From the NCBI GenBank assembly GCA_902629935.1, contig CACOSU010000009.1, positions 1-40,286 of the forward strand: 40,286 bases of DNA, given 5' to 3'. The notes below the pieces were generated by a model, which ran no database searches, was not told where the DNA came from, and saw nothing but the letters and a program-made list of their open reading frames with translations. Shown here piece after piece: positions 1 through 7,110 of the stretch (the stretch's first letter is position 1; each line of letters begins with the position of its first letter). The position numbers and the translations under genes are program-made. This DNA comes from an uncultured Pelagibacteraceae bacterium (GTDB lineage: Bacteria > Pseudomonadota > Alphaproteobacteria > Pelagibacterales > Pelagibacteraceae).

Positions 1-2
1 TA

Positions 3-629
3 TCAATATTAATGTTAGCAAAGATTAAAAATATTTTAATAATTGTAAACAAAGGACAATTAGAACAATATAAAAAAATTCTTCCTGATGGAAAAAGACT
101 TGGAATAAATCTTACTTTTAAAGAACAAGAAAGCCCTCGAGGATTACCTGATGCATTTATACTTGGAGAAGAATTTATTGGTAAAAGCAATGTTGCTTTA
201 ATACTTGGAGATAATTTTTTTTATGGTCAGTATTTATCATCTAAATTAGTTGAATGCACAAAATTAAGTAAAGGAGCAAAAGTGTTGCTACATAGAGTGA
301 CAAATCCAGAAAAATATGGTGTTGCTAAAGTTAAAAATAAAAAAATTATACAGATAAAAGAAAAACCAAAAAAATATCTATCAGATCATGCAATCACTGG
401 CTTGTATTTTTTTGATAATAAAGTTGTTAACTTTGCAAAACAGTTGAAACCTTCAAAAAGAAATGAGTTAGAAATCACCGATCTACTTAATAAATACAAA
501 AAAATAAAAAAATTATCCGCAGACTTTATTGGAAGAGGTGGAGCTTGGCTAGACACAGGGTCTATTGAGGATTTTTACAAAACTAGCAACTTTGTATCAG
601 CAATAGAAAATAGAGGGAAAAGAGTATAG
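3..629 (+). CDS. rfbA: Glucose-1-phosphate thymidylyltransferase, cut at window edge and C-terminally truncated
   Basis: RmlA/RfbA makes dTDP-glucose from glucose-1-phosphate and dTTP, the first step of dTDP-rhamnose synthesis for surface polysaccharide. The reading frame is open to the window edge, so the nucleotide-binding N-terminus lies outside. Counting from the first in-window Met (12), family motifs are LGDNFFYG (about 65-72), PEKYGVAKV, EKPKK with ITGLYFF, LEITDL (about 152-157) and GGAWLDTGS (about 176-184). After the sequence FVSAIENR the family normally continues with QGLK and a further 60-80 residues forming the C-terminal helical/dimer region. Here it reads GKRV and stops at 627-629. 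The truncation coincides exactly with the abrupt start of the mtnA reading frame. Identity is firm from motifs; whether the product is functional is doubtful. Confidence 0.88.
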   Translation, partial: SILMLAKIKNILIIVNKGQLEQYKKILPDGKRLGINLTFKEQESPRGLPDAFILGEEFIGKSNVALILGDNFFYGQYLSSKLVECTKLSKGAKVLLHRVTNPEKYGVAKVKNKKIIQIKEKPKKYLSDHAITGLYFFDNKVVNFAKQLKPSKRNELEITDLLNKYKKIKKLSADFIGRGGAWLDTGSIEDFYKTSNFVSAIENRGKRV

Positions 630-744
630 AACTATATGGTTTGAAAATAATGTTGTTAAGATTATTGATCAAACAAAACTTCCTCACCAATTCATAATTA
701 AAGAACTTAAAACTGTTAATGATGCAATTAATGCAATTAAAGTT
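601..744 (+). other. rfbA/mtnA junction: mtnA-homologous coding without a canonical start codon
   Basis: In the mtnA frame, codons from 607 to 744 encode a typical MtnA N-terminus (KIEGKEYRTIWFEN near the start, ending in AIKV just before MEVRGAP). There is no in-frame ATG, GTG or TTG between the TAG at 604-606 and the ATG at 745. The bases at 603-606 are ATAG; without the A at 605 they would give ATG in frame with the homologous sequence. The 9-mer GAAAATAGA at 606-614 reads ENR in the rfbA frame and lies at the first codons of mtnA. It is therefore a plausible microhomology at which the two genes were joined by deletion or by mis-assembly. The base facts are seen; the joining mechanism is inferred. 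Confidence 0.6.
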
Positions 745-1674
745 ATGGAGGTAAGAGGAGCACCTCTAATTGGAGGTACAGCTGCTTATGGTCTAGCTTT
801 GGCAGTTCAAGAAAATAATGATCCAGAATTTATAAAAAAAAGTGCAAAAGAATTAATTCAATCAAGACCAACTGCTATTAATCTTAAGTGGGCTGTAGAT
901 CGAATGATAAAAAAATTAGAAGTAATTAACAGTGATCAAATATTAAGTATTGCTTTAAATGAGGCAAAAGAAATATGTGATGAAGATGAAAAGTTTTGTG
1001 AAAATATAGGTATTAATGGATTGAAAATAATTGAAGAAATTTATAATAAAAAGAGAGATACAGTAAATATATTAACACATTGTAATGCAGGTTGGTTAGC
1101 AACAATTAATTGGGGTACAGCCACATCACCAATTTATCATGCACACAAAAAAGGAATACCAGTGCATGTATGGGTAGACGAAACAAGACCTAGAAACCAA
1201 GGTGCAAATTTAACTTCTTATGAATTAAATGAAGAGGAAATTCCAAATACTATTATTGCTGATAATACAGGGGGTATTTTAATGCAGAGGGGTGAAGTTG
1301 ATATGTGTATTGTAGGTACTGATAGGACTTTATCCAATGGAGACGTTTGTAATAAAATTGGAACTTATCTTAAAGCATTAGCTGCTCATGATAATAACGT
1401 TCCTTTTTATGTGGCTCTTCCAAGCTCAACAATTGATTGGGACATCAAAGATGCAAAAGATATTCCCATTGAAGAGAGAAATTCAGAGGAATTATCTCAT
1501 GTTGAAGGTATAGATGAGAATAATGAAATTAAAAAAGTTTTAATCTACCCAACTAAAAGTAAAGCTATGAATTTAGCTTTTGATGTTACGCCTGCAAAAT
1601 ATGTGACAGGATTAATTACCGAAAGAGGGATTACGAAAGCTTCTTTTGATAGTTTAAAAAAATTATTTAAATGA
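745..1674 (+). CDS. mtnA: S-methyl-5-thioribose-1-phosphate isomerase
   Basis: MtnA converts methylthioribose-1-phosphate (from methylthioadenosine) to methylthioribulose-1-phosphate. Visible motifs are RGAPLIGGTAAYG at residues 4-16, the catalytic-Cys segment THCNAGW (Cys113) and the catalytic-Asp segment VGTDRTLSNGD (Asp193), followed by NKIGTY. With the 46 homologous codons upstream of 745 added, these fall at 159 and 239, essentially the Cys160/Asp240 numbering of the Bacillus subtilis enzyme. The natural protein therefore begins near 607, where no usable start codon exists. The coordinates given use the first canonical ATG, which would remove the N-terminal domain. The stop overlaps the aldolase start by 4 bases (ATGA), so the two are translationally coupled. 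Likely substrate source is spermidine synthesis by the fusion protein two genes downstream. Confidence 0.9.
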   Translation: MEVRGAPLIGGTAAYGLALAVQENNDPEFIKKSAKELIQSRPTAINLKWAVDRMIKKLEVINSDQILSIALNEAKEICDEDEKFCENIGINGLKIIEEIYNKKRDTVNILTHCNAGWLATINWGTATSPIYHAHKKGIPVHVWVDETRPRNQGANLTSYELNEEEIPNTIIADNTGGILMQRGEVDMCIVGTDRTLSNGDVCNKIGTYLKALAAHDNNVPFYVALPSSTIDWDIKDAKDIPIEERNSEELSHVEGIDENNEIKKVLIYPTKSKAMNLAFDVTPAKYVTGLITERGITKASFDSLKKLFK

Positions 1675-2303
1675 AAAATTTAAGATCTGAAATAATAAAA
1701 TATTCAAAAATGCTGAATTCAAAAAAATTATCAGCATTAAGATCTGGTAATATTTCATCAAGGTACAAAGATGGTTTTTTAATTACTCCCTCAGGAAAAA
1801 AATATTCGTCATTAAAGAATCGTGATATTGTTTTTGTTTCTCTAAATGGATACTTTGATAAAAAAAAGGGAATTCCTTCATCTGAGTGGAAATTTCATCA
1901 AGATATCTACAGAAACAAAAAAGAAGCAAAAGCAATTGTTCATGCACATTCAACATGCGCTACAGCAGTTTCTACTCACAAGAGAGGAATACCTCCTTTT
2001 CATTATATGGTAGCGATGGCTGGAGGTCATGATATTAAATGTGCAAAATACGCAACATTTGGAACAAGAGAATTGTCAAAAAATATTTTGAAAGTTTTAA
2101 AGGGTCGAAAAGCTTGTTTAATTTCAAATCACGGACAGATTGCATTCGAAAAAAGTTTATCAAAAGCATTTGAACTTGCTGAAGAGGTTGAAAATATATC
2201 GCTTCAGTATATAACGAGCCTTAAATTGGGTAAGCCTAAGATTCTTTCAATTAATGAAATGAAAAAAGTTTTATCCAAAGCAAAGAATTATAAAAAAGGA
2301 TAG
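1671..2303 (+). CDS. FucA-type class II aldolase, probable methylthioribulose-1-phosphate aldolase (Ald2-like)
   Basis: A Zn-dependent class II aldolase/adducin-fold protein of 210 residues, the normal family length. It follows E. coli L-fuculose-1-phosphate aldolase closely: SGNIS at 25-29, LITPSG at 37-42, SSEW with the catalytic Glu72, zinc ligands His91 and His93 in VHAHS, ATFGTREL at 128-135, and the third His154 in NHGQI. Position directly after mtnA (4-base overlap) and before speD-speE suggests it acts on methylthioribulose-1-phosphate or its 5-deoxyribulose analogue. That would give dihydroxyacetone phosphate and a (methylthio)acetaldehyde, as in the DHAP shunt known from Rhodospirillum and some E. 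coli. The same fold includes the MtnB dehydratase, but the motif pattern here is FucA-like. The family is certain; the substrate is inferred from context. Confidence 0.82.
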   Translation: MKNLRSEIIKYSKMLNSKKLSALRSGNISSRYKDGFLITPSGKKYSSLKNRDIVFVSLNGYFDKKKGIPSSEWKFHQDIYRNKKEAKAIVHAHSTCATAVSTHKRGIPPFHYMVAMAGGHDIKCAKYATFGTRELSKNILKVLKGRKACLISNHGQIAFEKSLSKAFELAEEVENISLQYITSLKLGKPKILSINEMKKVLSKAKNYKKG

Positions 2304-2306
2304 CTA

Positions 2307-3347
2307 ATGACTAAAGTTGGAGAACACATAACTATAGACATTATTGGTACTACAAAAGAATACGATCCTTCTGTATTTGAAAAAGTAATAAATGATATTG
2401 CAAAAGCTGCAAAAGTAACAATTCTCAATATATCCAAATATAAATTTGAACCTCAGGGTTTTACAATTCTTGCTTTATTAGCTGAGAGTCATATTAGTTT
2501 TCATACATTTCCAGAAAAAGGAATTATAAGTTTTGATTTCTTTACATGTGGAAAAGTAAACCCATCAGTGGCGATAGATATTATAAAAAAAGAATTTGAA
2601 CATAAAAGAATAGTTAAAAAAGAATTTAATAGAGATACAAAATCTCTTTATCATGACATTTACAGTTCGCCAGGCTTACAAAAATCTTACGTTGTAAATG
2701 ATGTTTTAGAGGATTTTAAATCAAAAGTTGGTCAACATATTGAAATTTTAGAATTAGAACAGTTTGGAAAATCTTTATTTATCGATGGTGAAATACAAGT
2801 TGCTGCAACCGATGAACACTTGTATAGCTCTACATTTGTTAGTTCTGGGTTAGACTTAAATAAAAATAAAGAACGAGCGGCTATAATTGGTGGTGGAGAT
2901 GGTGGTGTTGCAAGAGAATGTATTTCAAAAAATTTTAACTTTATCGATTGGTATGAATTGGATCCAGAAGTTGTAGATGTTTGCAATAAGCATTTAGGTG
3001 ATATTGGTAAAAAAGCTACAGAGAAAAATTCTGTAAAATGTGTTTGGGGAGATGCATTTGCTAGTATAAAATCAGTAAGCGATGATACTTATGATCATAT
3101 TTTTGTTGACCTTAATGATGATCAATTTTGTATAGATTTAGCTGCAAAAAATATGGATTCTTTGGTAAGAATTTTAAAACCTAAAGGAGTTATTACCGCT
3201 CAAGTAGGAAGTCAGGATAAAAAACCACATCAGGTTGAAAATTGGCTTAATGTATTCAATCAAAACTTTGGTAACGCTAAATTATCTAGAGTTTATATAC
3301 CCAGTTTTGATTGCTCTTGGAATTTTTCTTCATCAATAAATCATTAA
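2307..3347 (+). CDS. Fused S-adenosylmethionine decarboxylase (SpeD) - spermidine synthase-like aminopropyltransferase (SpeE)
   Basis: Residues 1 to about 115 are a prokaryotic class 1B AdoMet decarboxylase. The self-processing site is AESHISFHTFPE with cleavage expected between Glu60 and Ser61 (pyruvoyl precursor), His66 follows, and the proton-donor Cys81 sits in FFTCG. Residues from about 120 on are an aminopropyltransferase: LFIDGEIQVA, DEHLYSS (169-175), the decarboxylated-AdoMet-binding GGGDGG at 195-200, and YELDPEVV. Both consecutive steps of spermidine synthesis thus lie in one 346-residue chain. The usual SpeE catalytic loop DSSDP is replaced by DLNDD, so the acceptor amine could differ from putrescine. 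It starts 3 bases after the aldolase. The reaction releases methylthioadenosine, the upstream precursor of the MtnA substrate. Domain calls are firm; amine specificity is unknown. Confidence 0.9.
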   Translation: MTKVGEHITIDIIGTTKEYDPSVFEKVINDIAKAAKVTILNISKYKFEPQGFTILALLAESHISFHTFPEKGIISFDFFTCGKVNPSVAIDIIKKEFEHKRIVKKEFNRDTKSLYHDIYSSPGLQKSYVVNDVLEDFKSKVGQHIEILELEQFGKSLFIDGEIQVAATDEHLYSSTFVSSGLDLNKNKERAAIIGGGDGGVARECISKNFNFIDWYELDPEVVDVCNKHLGDIGKKATEKNSVKCVWGDAFASIKSVSDDTYDHIFVDLNDDQFCIDLAAKNMDSLVRILKPKGVITAQVGSQDKKPHQVENWLNVFNQNFGNAKLSRVYIPSFDCSWNFSSSINH

Positions 3348-3373
3348 TTTTTCTTTTTTCTTATTTAAATTTG

Positions 3374-3389
3374 TGAAATAATTATTTCA
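3374..3389. promoter_or_regulatory. 16-bp perfect palindrome upstream of the ABC binding-protein gene
   Basis: TGAAATAATTATTTCA is a perfect inverted repeat ending 17 bases before the start codon and just before the Shine-Dalgarno. Its position would suit an operator for the importer or a short hairpin in the leader. In such AT-rich DNA a chance palindrome is possible, and I do not recognise a regulator for it. Confidence 0.3.
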
Positions 3390-3393
3390 AATT

Positions 3394-3400
3394 AAAGGAG
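3394..3400 (+). promoter_or_regulatory. Strong Shine-Dalgarno AAAGGAG for the binding-protein gene
   Basis: AAAGGAG lies 6 bases before the ATG at 3407. Many genes in this window have little or no recognisable Shine-Dalgarno, so a near-perfect one suggests high expression of the binding protein. The 14 bases AGGAGAAAATAATG recur exactly at the DUF1330 start (13649-13662). Confidence 0.6.
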
Positions 3401-3406
3401 AAAATA

Positions 3407-4258
3407 ATGAATATATTCAAAAAAACAATTTTAACAGTTCTGGCTTCTTTATTATTAATCGGTAACGTTTATGCTGATAAAATAAAAATTGGAACTGAAG
3501 GTGCTTATCCTCCATGGAATTCTAAAGATGCCTCAGGTAATCTTATTGGTTTTGAGGTTGAGTTGGCTCAAGAACTTTGTGCGATTATGAAACATGAGTG
3601 TACAATAGTTGAGCAAGATTGGGATGGAATGATTCCTGCTTTATTAATGAGAAAGTTTGATGCGATCATGGCAGGTATGTCAATTACAGCTGAGAGACAA
3701 AAAACAATTACATTCTCTCAAGGATACGCAGATGAAGTTGCATCTCTTGCGGTTATGAAAGGTTCAAGTTTAGAGGGAATGGATACACCAGAAGGTATCA
3801 ATCTTTCTCTTGGTGGATCTGATGTAAAGAAAGCTCTTAAAACTTTGACAAGTGCACTTTCTGGTAAGACTGTTTGTACACAAACAGGAACTATACATCA
3901 AAATTTTTTAGATTCCGGTGATGTTGGTAGTGTAAATGTAAGAACTTACAAAACCCAGGATGAAGTAAATCTTGATCTAACATCTGGAAGATGTGATGTA
4001 GCTTTAGCTGCTGCAGTGGCATTTACAGATTATGCTGATAAATCAGGAAAGCCAGTTGTATTGGTTGGACCAACTTTTTCAGGTGGTGCATTCGGTAATG
4101 GTGTTGGTGTTGGTATCAGACAAGGTGGTGATGATGCTATCGGAAAAAGAGATGCAAAATTACTAAAAGACTTCAATAGAGCAATTAATACTGCTAGAAA
4201 AAAAGGAATTATTAGCAAACTTGCTATTAAACACTTTGGTTTCGACGCCTCTATGTAA
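3407..4258 (+). CDS. Periplasmic solute-binding protein of a polar amino-acid ABC importer (SBP family 3)
   Basis: A 283-residue periplasmic binding protein of the HisJ/ArgT/OccT type. Residues 1-23 are a Sec signal peptide: Lys-Lys, a hydrophobic core LTVLASLLLIG, and a probable cleavage after VYA. The mature start KIKIGTEGAYPPWN, then GFEVELAQELC, QDWDGMIPALLMRKFDAIMAGMSIT and ERQKTITFS, are hallmarks of family 3 proteins for basic or polar amino acids and opines. A strong Shine-Dalgarno precedes it. Two permeases follow after a stable hairpin. The ligand is likely Lys/Arg/ornithine or an opine-like derivative, judged from similarity only; adjacency to polyamine genes may be coincidental. 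Confidence 0.9.
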   Translation: MNIFKKTILTVLASLLLIGNVYADKIKIGTEGAYPPWNSKDASGNLIGFEVELAQELCAIMKHECTIVEQDWDGMIPALLMRKFDAIMAGMSITAERQKTITFSQGYADEVASLAVMKGSSLEGMDTPEGINLSLGGSDVKKALKTLTSALSGKTVCTQTGTIHQNFLDSGDVGSVNVRTYKTQDEVNLDLTSGRCDVALAAAVAFTDYADKSGKPVVLVGPTFSGGAFGNGVGVGIRQGGDDAIGKRDAKLLKDFNRAINTARKKGIISKLAIKHFGFDASM

Positions 4259-4270
4259 TTAATTTCAGAT

Positions 4271-4297
4271 TTGGCGACTATAATATATAGTCGCCAA
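4271..4297 (+). promoter_or_regulatory. Intercistronic 12-bp stem-loop between binding protein and permease
   Basis: TTGGCGACTATA (4271-4282) and TATAGTCGCCAA (4286-4297) form a perfect stem around the 3-base loop ATA. No T-tract follows, so a simple intrinsic terminator is unlikely. It ends 5 bases before the permease ATG at 4303, leaving no room for a Shine-Dalgarno. Such a structure could protect the binding-protein mRNA 3' end and reduce permease translation, giving the high binding-protein to permease ratio normal for importers. The structure is directly seen; the role is inferred. Confidence 0.75.
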
Positions 4298-4302
4298 TCT
4301 AT

Positions 4303-4995
4303 ATGGAACTTCTAGCATTTGGAAAAACAGGTTGGGGAGACGAGTTATTTTACGCAACCCTAATGACCATTGCTGTCTCAATTACAGCAATGCTTATTGG
4401 TTTCTTTTTTGCATTAATTTTTACACCATTAAAGCTTTCAAAATATAAAACACTAAACCTAATTAGTAATTGTTATACAACAGTTATTAGAGGGGTGCCT
4501 GAGCTTTTAGTAATTTACCTTTTCTTTTTTGGAGGAAGCGGAGCCATTATGTATGTAGCCTCAATAATTGGCTATTACGAATATATAGAAATTAATGCTT
4601 TCATTACTGGATCTATGGCAATAGGAATTATTTCTGGTGCTTATTCAACTGAAGTTTTCAGAGGAGCAATCCAATCAATAGATAAAGGCCAGTTTGAAGC
4701 TGCTAAAGTTCTGGGAATAAGTAAGTTTGGTCAATTTTATAAAATAATTTTACCTCAAATGTTGAGGTTAGCTATTCCAAACTTAAGTAATGTCTGGCAA
4801 ATAACTTTAAAAGATACCTCTCTTATTTCAGTAACTGGTTTGGTGGAGATTATGAGACAATCTTATATTGCAGCAGGATCAACAAGAGATCCACTATTTT
4901 TTTATTCTTTTGCTGCAATTTTATATCTGCTGCTTACTTATGTGAGTATGAAACTGATTAACAAGTTAGAAGTTAAATATAGCAGGGGGTATTAA
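4303..4995 (+). CDS. ABC transporter permease, HisQ/OccQ type
   Basis: A 230-residue inner-membrane permease of the polar amino-acid uptake family (HisQ/ArtQ/OccQ). Several hydrophobic segments begin with TLMTIAVSITAMLIGFFFAL. The RGVPELLVIYLFFFGG segment is typical of this family. The cytoplasmic EAA loop, which docks the ATPase, is at EAAKVLGISKFGQFYKI followed by LPQMLRLAIPNLSN. Its stop overlaps the next permease start by one base (TAATG). No ATP-binding partner is encoded nearby, so the subunit must be supplied by another locus. Start chosen at the ATG directly after the stem-loop. Confidence 0.9.
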   Translation: MELLAFGKTGWGDELFYATLMTIAVSITAMLIGFFFALIFTPLKLSKYKTLNLISNCYTTVIRGVPELLVIYLFFFGGSGAIMYVASIIGYYEYIEINAFITGSMAIGIISGAYSTEVFRGAIQSIDKGQFEAAKVLGISKFGQFYKIILPQMLRLAIPNLSNVWQITLKDTSLISVTGLVEIMRQSYIAAGSTRDPLFFYSFAAILYLLLTYVSMKLINKLEVKYSRGY

Positions 4996-5672
4996 TGGAT
5001 TTTGAATTAATGTTTAATAGTTTTCCTAAACTTTTAGAAGCAACAGTTGTTACATTAAAACTATTAACAGCATCATTATTTTTTGGATTATTTTTTGGTC
5101 TTTTCTTTGCAATCCTAAGATTAAATAAAAATATATTTATTAATAAATTTGCTTATGGATATTCTTATATTTTTAGAGGAACACCTTTATTAGTTCAAAT
5201 TTTTATTATTTATTTTGGATTGGGGCAAATCGAATATTTAAGAACAACATTTCTGTGGGTTATTTTGAAAGAACCATATTGGTGTGCGATAATTGCATTT
5301 ACTTTAAATACTGGCGCCTACACATCTGAAATATTAAGATCAGCATTTCAGACAATAAAACCAGGAATTATTGAGGCTGGTAAAAGTCTAGGAATATCTA
5401 ACAAAATAATATTTTATAAAATCCAAATTCCAATTGCTATAAGACAATCACTTCCTGCATATGGAAATGAAATCATATTGATGATGAAGGGAACTTCTTT
5501 AGCAAGCACAGTAACTTTGATGGATTTAACTGGTGTTGCTAAATATATAATTTCAACAACTTTTAAACCAATAGAGGTTTTTATTGTTGCTGGGGGAATT
5601 TATCTTTTCATGACTTTTATCATTCATAATGTAATTAAATATTTAGAGAAAAAGTATAGTTTTCAACAATAG
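4995..5672 (+). CDS. ABC transporter permease, HisM/OccM type
   Basis: The second integral membrane subunit of the polar amino-acid importer, 225 residues, normal length. Family marks are FRGTPLLVQIFIIYFGLG near residue 60, LNTGAYTSEILRSAFQTI, and the EAA loop EAGKSLGISNKIIFYKI with IPIAIRQSLPAYGNE, which docks the ATPase. It overlaps the first permease by one base, indicating a heterodimeric pair. The gene after it is a PhyH-family oxygenase rather than the expected ATPase. Confidence 0.9.
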   Translation: MDFELMFNSFPKLLEATVVTLKLLTASLFFGLFFGLFFAILRLNKNIFINKFAYGYSYIFRGTPLLVQIFIIYFGLGQIEYLRTTFLWVILKEPYWCAIIAFTLNTGAYTSEILRSAFQTIKPGIIEAGKSLGISNKIIFYKIQIPIAIRQSLPAYGNEIILMMKGTSLASTVTLMDLTGVAKYIISTTFKPIEVFIVAGGIYLFMTFIIHNVIKYLEKKYSFQQ

Positions 5673-5677
5673 TTAAT

Positions 5678-6460
5678 ATGTATCTATCTAAAAAACAGAT
5701 TAATACTTATCAAAATCAAGGCGTGATAATCATTAAAAATGCGTTTAAAGATTGGATTGAACCCTTGAGAATTGGTTTTCAAAAAGTTTTAGATAATCCC
5801 AGTAAACACGGAAGAGAAAATGTCACTGATGAAAAAGGAAGATTTTTTGAGGATTATTGTAATTGGGAGAGGATAAAAGAATTTAAAGATTGCATTTTTA
5901 ATTCACCTGGAGCTCAAATAGTTACTGAAGCAACTAATTCTAAAGTTACTCAAATTTTTCATGAACATATCTTTATAAAGAATCCAGGGACCCATAAAGA
6001 AACACCCTGGCATCAAGATATGCCTTATTACTGCGTTGATGGTAACGATACTGGAAGTTTTTGGATTCCATTGGATGAAGTAGATAAGAACAATAATATT
6101 AAATTAATTTTAGGTTCTCATAAATGGCCAAAATTAATCAGACCTACAAAATGGTCAAATAACCAACCTTGGTATGAAGACAACAATTCTTTCATGGATT
6201 TACCATCAATAAAAGAATTTGAAAAAAATATTTTAATACCTGATTTAAATTTAGGTGATGCTGTTTTATTTAATTTTAAAACTGTGCATGGTTCAACAGG
6301 AAACAATACTTCTAAATCACGAAGGGCATTTTCAATGCGATTTATTGGTGATGATGTTAAATATATTGATAGAGGAGGTCCTACCTCACCACCTTTTGAT
6401 GGTATCAATTTAAAAACTGGAGATTTAATGAGAGAAGATTGGTTTCCTAAAATTTTATAA
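5678..6460 (+). CDS. Phytanoyl-CoA dioxygenase (PhyH) family Fe(II)/2-oxoglutarate oxygenase
   Basis: A 260-residue non-heme iron, 2-oxoglutarate-dependent oxygenase. The iron-binding HxD pair is in TPWHQDMPYY (His112, Asp114) and the distal His204 is in KTVHGSTGNN, with the basic segment SRRAFSMRF (215-222) suited to binding 2-oxoglutarate. It lies 5 bases after the importer permeases and 10 bases before a LysE-type exporter, so it may hydroxylate or oxidatively cleave a compound brought in by this transporter. The PhyH family is very broad, and the substrate cannot be read from sequence. Confidence 0.85.
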   Translation: MYLSKKQINTYQNQGVIIIKNAFKDWIEPLRIGFQKVLDNPSKHGRENVTDEKGRFFEDYCNWERIKEFKDCIFNSPGAQIVTEATNSKVTQIFHEHIFIKNPGTHKETPWHQDMPYYCVDGNDTGSFWIPLDEVDKNNNIKLILGSHKWPKLIRPTKWSNNQPWYEDNNSFMDLPSIKEFEKNILIPDLNLGDAVLFNFKTVHGSTGNNTSKSRRAFSMRFIGDDVKYIDRGGPTSPPFDGINLKTGDLMREDWFPKIL

Positions 6461-6470
6461 TTCTTATTTT

Positions 6471-7064
6471 ATGGAATTATTTTATTTTATTATAGCAAGC
6501 TTCTTAGTTGTTATTGTTCCTGGGCCAACTGTAAGTTTGATAATTGCAAATTCCTTAAAATCTGGTGTCAAAGCTGGTCTACTAAATATTTTAGGAACAC
6601 AGATTGGTGTTTTAATTTTAATTTTTTTATTAGCCGTAGGGTTTGAATTTATTTCTCCTTTCATAGATCGAATAATTATAATTGTTAGAATAATTGGAGC
6701 AATTTATTTAATTATTCTTGGAATAATTGCATTAAAAGCAAAAGTAGATTTTAAAAATAATCAATATGTGAAATATGATGAAAGATTCATTTTTCAAGGA
6801 TTGATAGTAATATTGACCAATCCTAAAATATTTTTATTTCTTGGGTCATTTTTGCCTCAGTTTATTAGTTTAAAGTATTCAGTAAGTTCACAAATTATCT
6901 ATTTTGGTTTGTTATTTGTACTTGTAGCTACAATTTTTGATAGTTGTTATGCAATAATTTTTGGAAAGTTTAGAAATTTGATTGCAAATAAATACTTAAA
7001 AATTTTAAATTCAATTGGTGGATCGATATTAATATTAGTTGGTATATGGTTATTTTTTAATTAA
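6471..7064 (+). CDS. LysE/RhtB family amino-acid exporter
   Basis: A 197-residue membrane protein with about six hydrophobic segments, the usual size of LysE/RhtB exporters. The N-terminal VPGPTVSLIIANSLKSG followed by LLNILGTQIGVL is the family signature, and LTNPKIFLFLGSFLPQFI matches the conserved middle segment. It follows the PhyH gene by 10 bases and is probably cotranscribed with the importer. That would place uptake, oxidation and export of an amino-acid-like compound in one operon. The export substrate is not predictable. Confidence 0.87.
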   Translation: MELFYFIIASFLVVIVPGPTVSLIIANSLKSGVKAGLLNILGTQIGVLILIFLLAVGFEFISPFIDRIIIIVRIIGAIYLIILGIIALKAKVDFKNNQYVKYDERFIFQGLIVILTNPKIFLFLGSFLPQFISLKYSVSSQIIYFGLLFVLVATIFDSCYAIIFGKFRNLIANKYLKILNSIGGSILILVGIWLFFN

Positions 7065-7110
7065 TTAAATAAAAAGTGCTAAAATATATCAAGTTCTTCT
7101 TATTAAAGTT

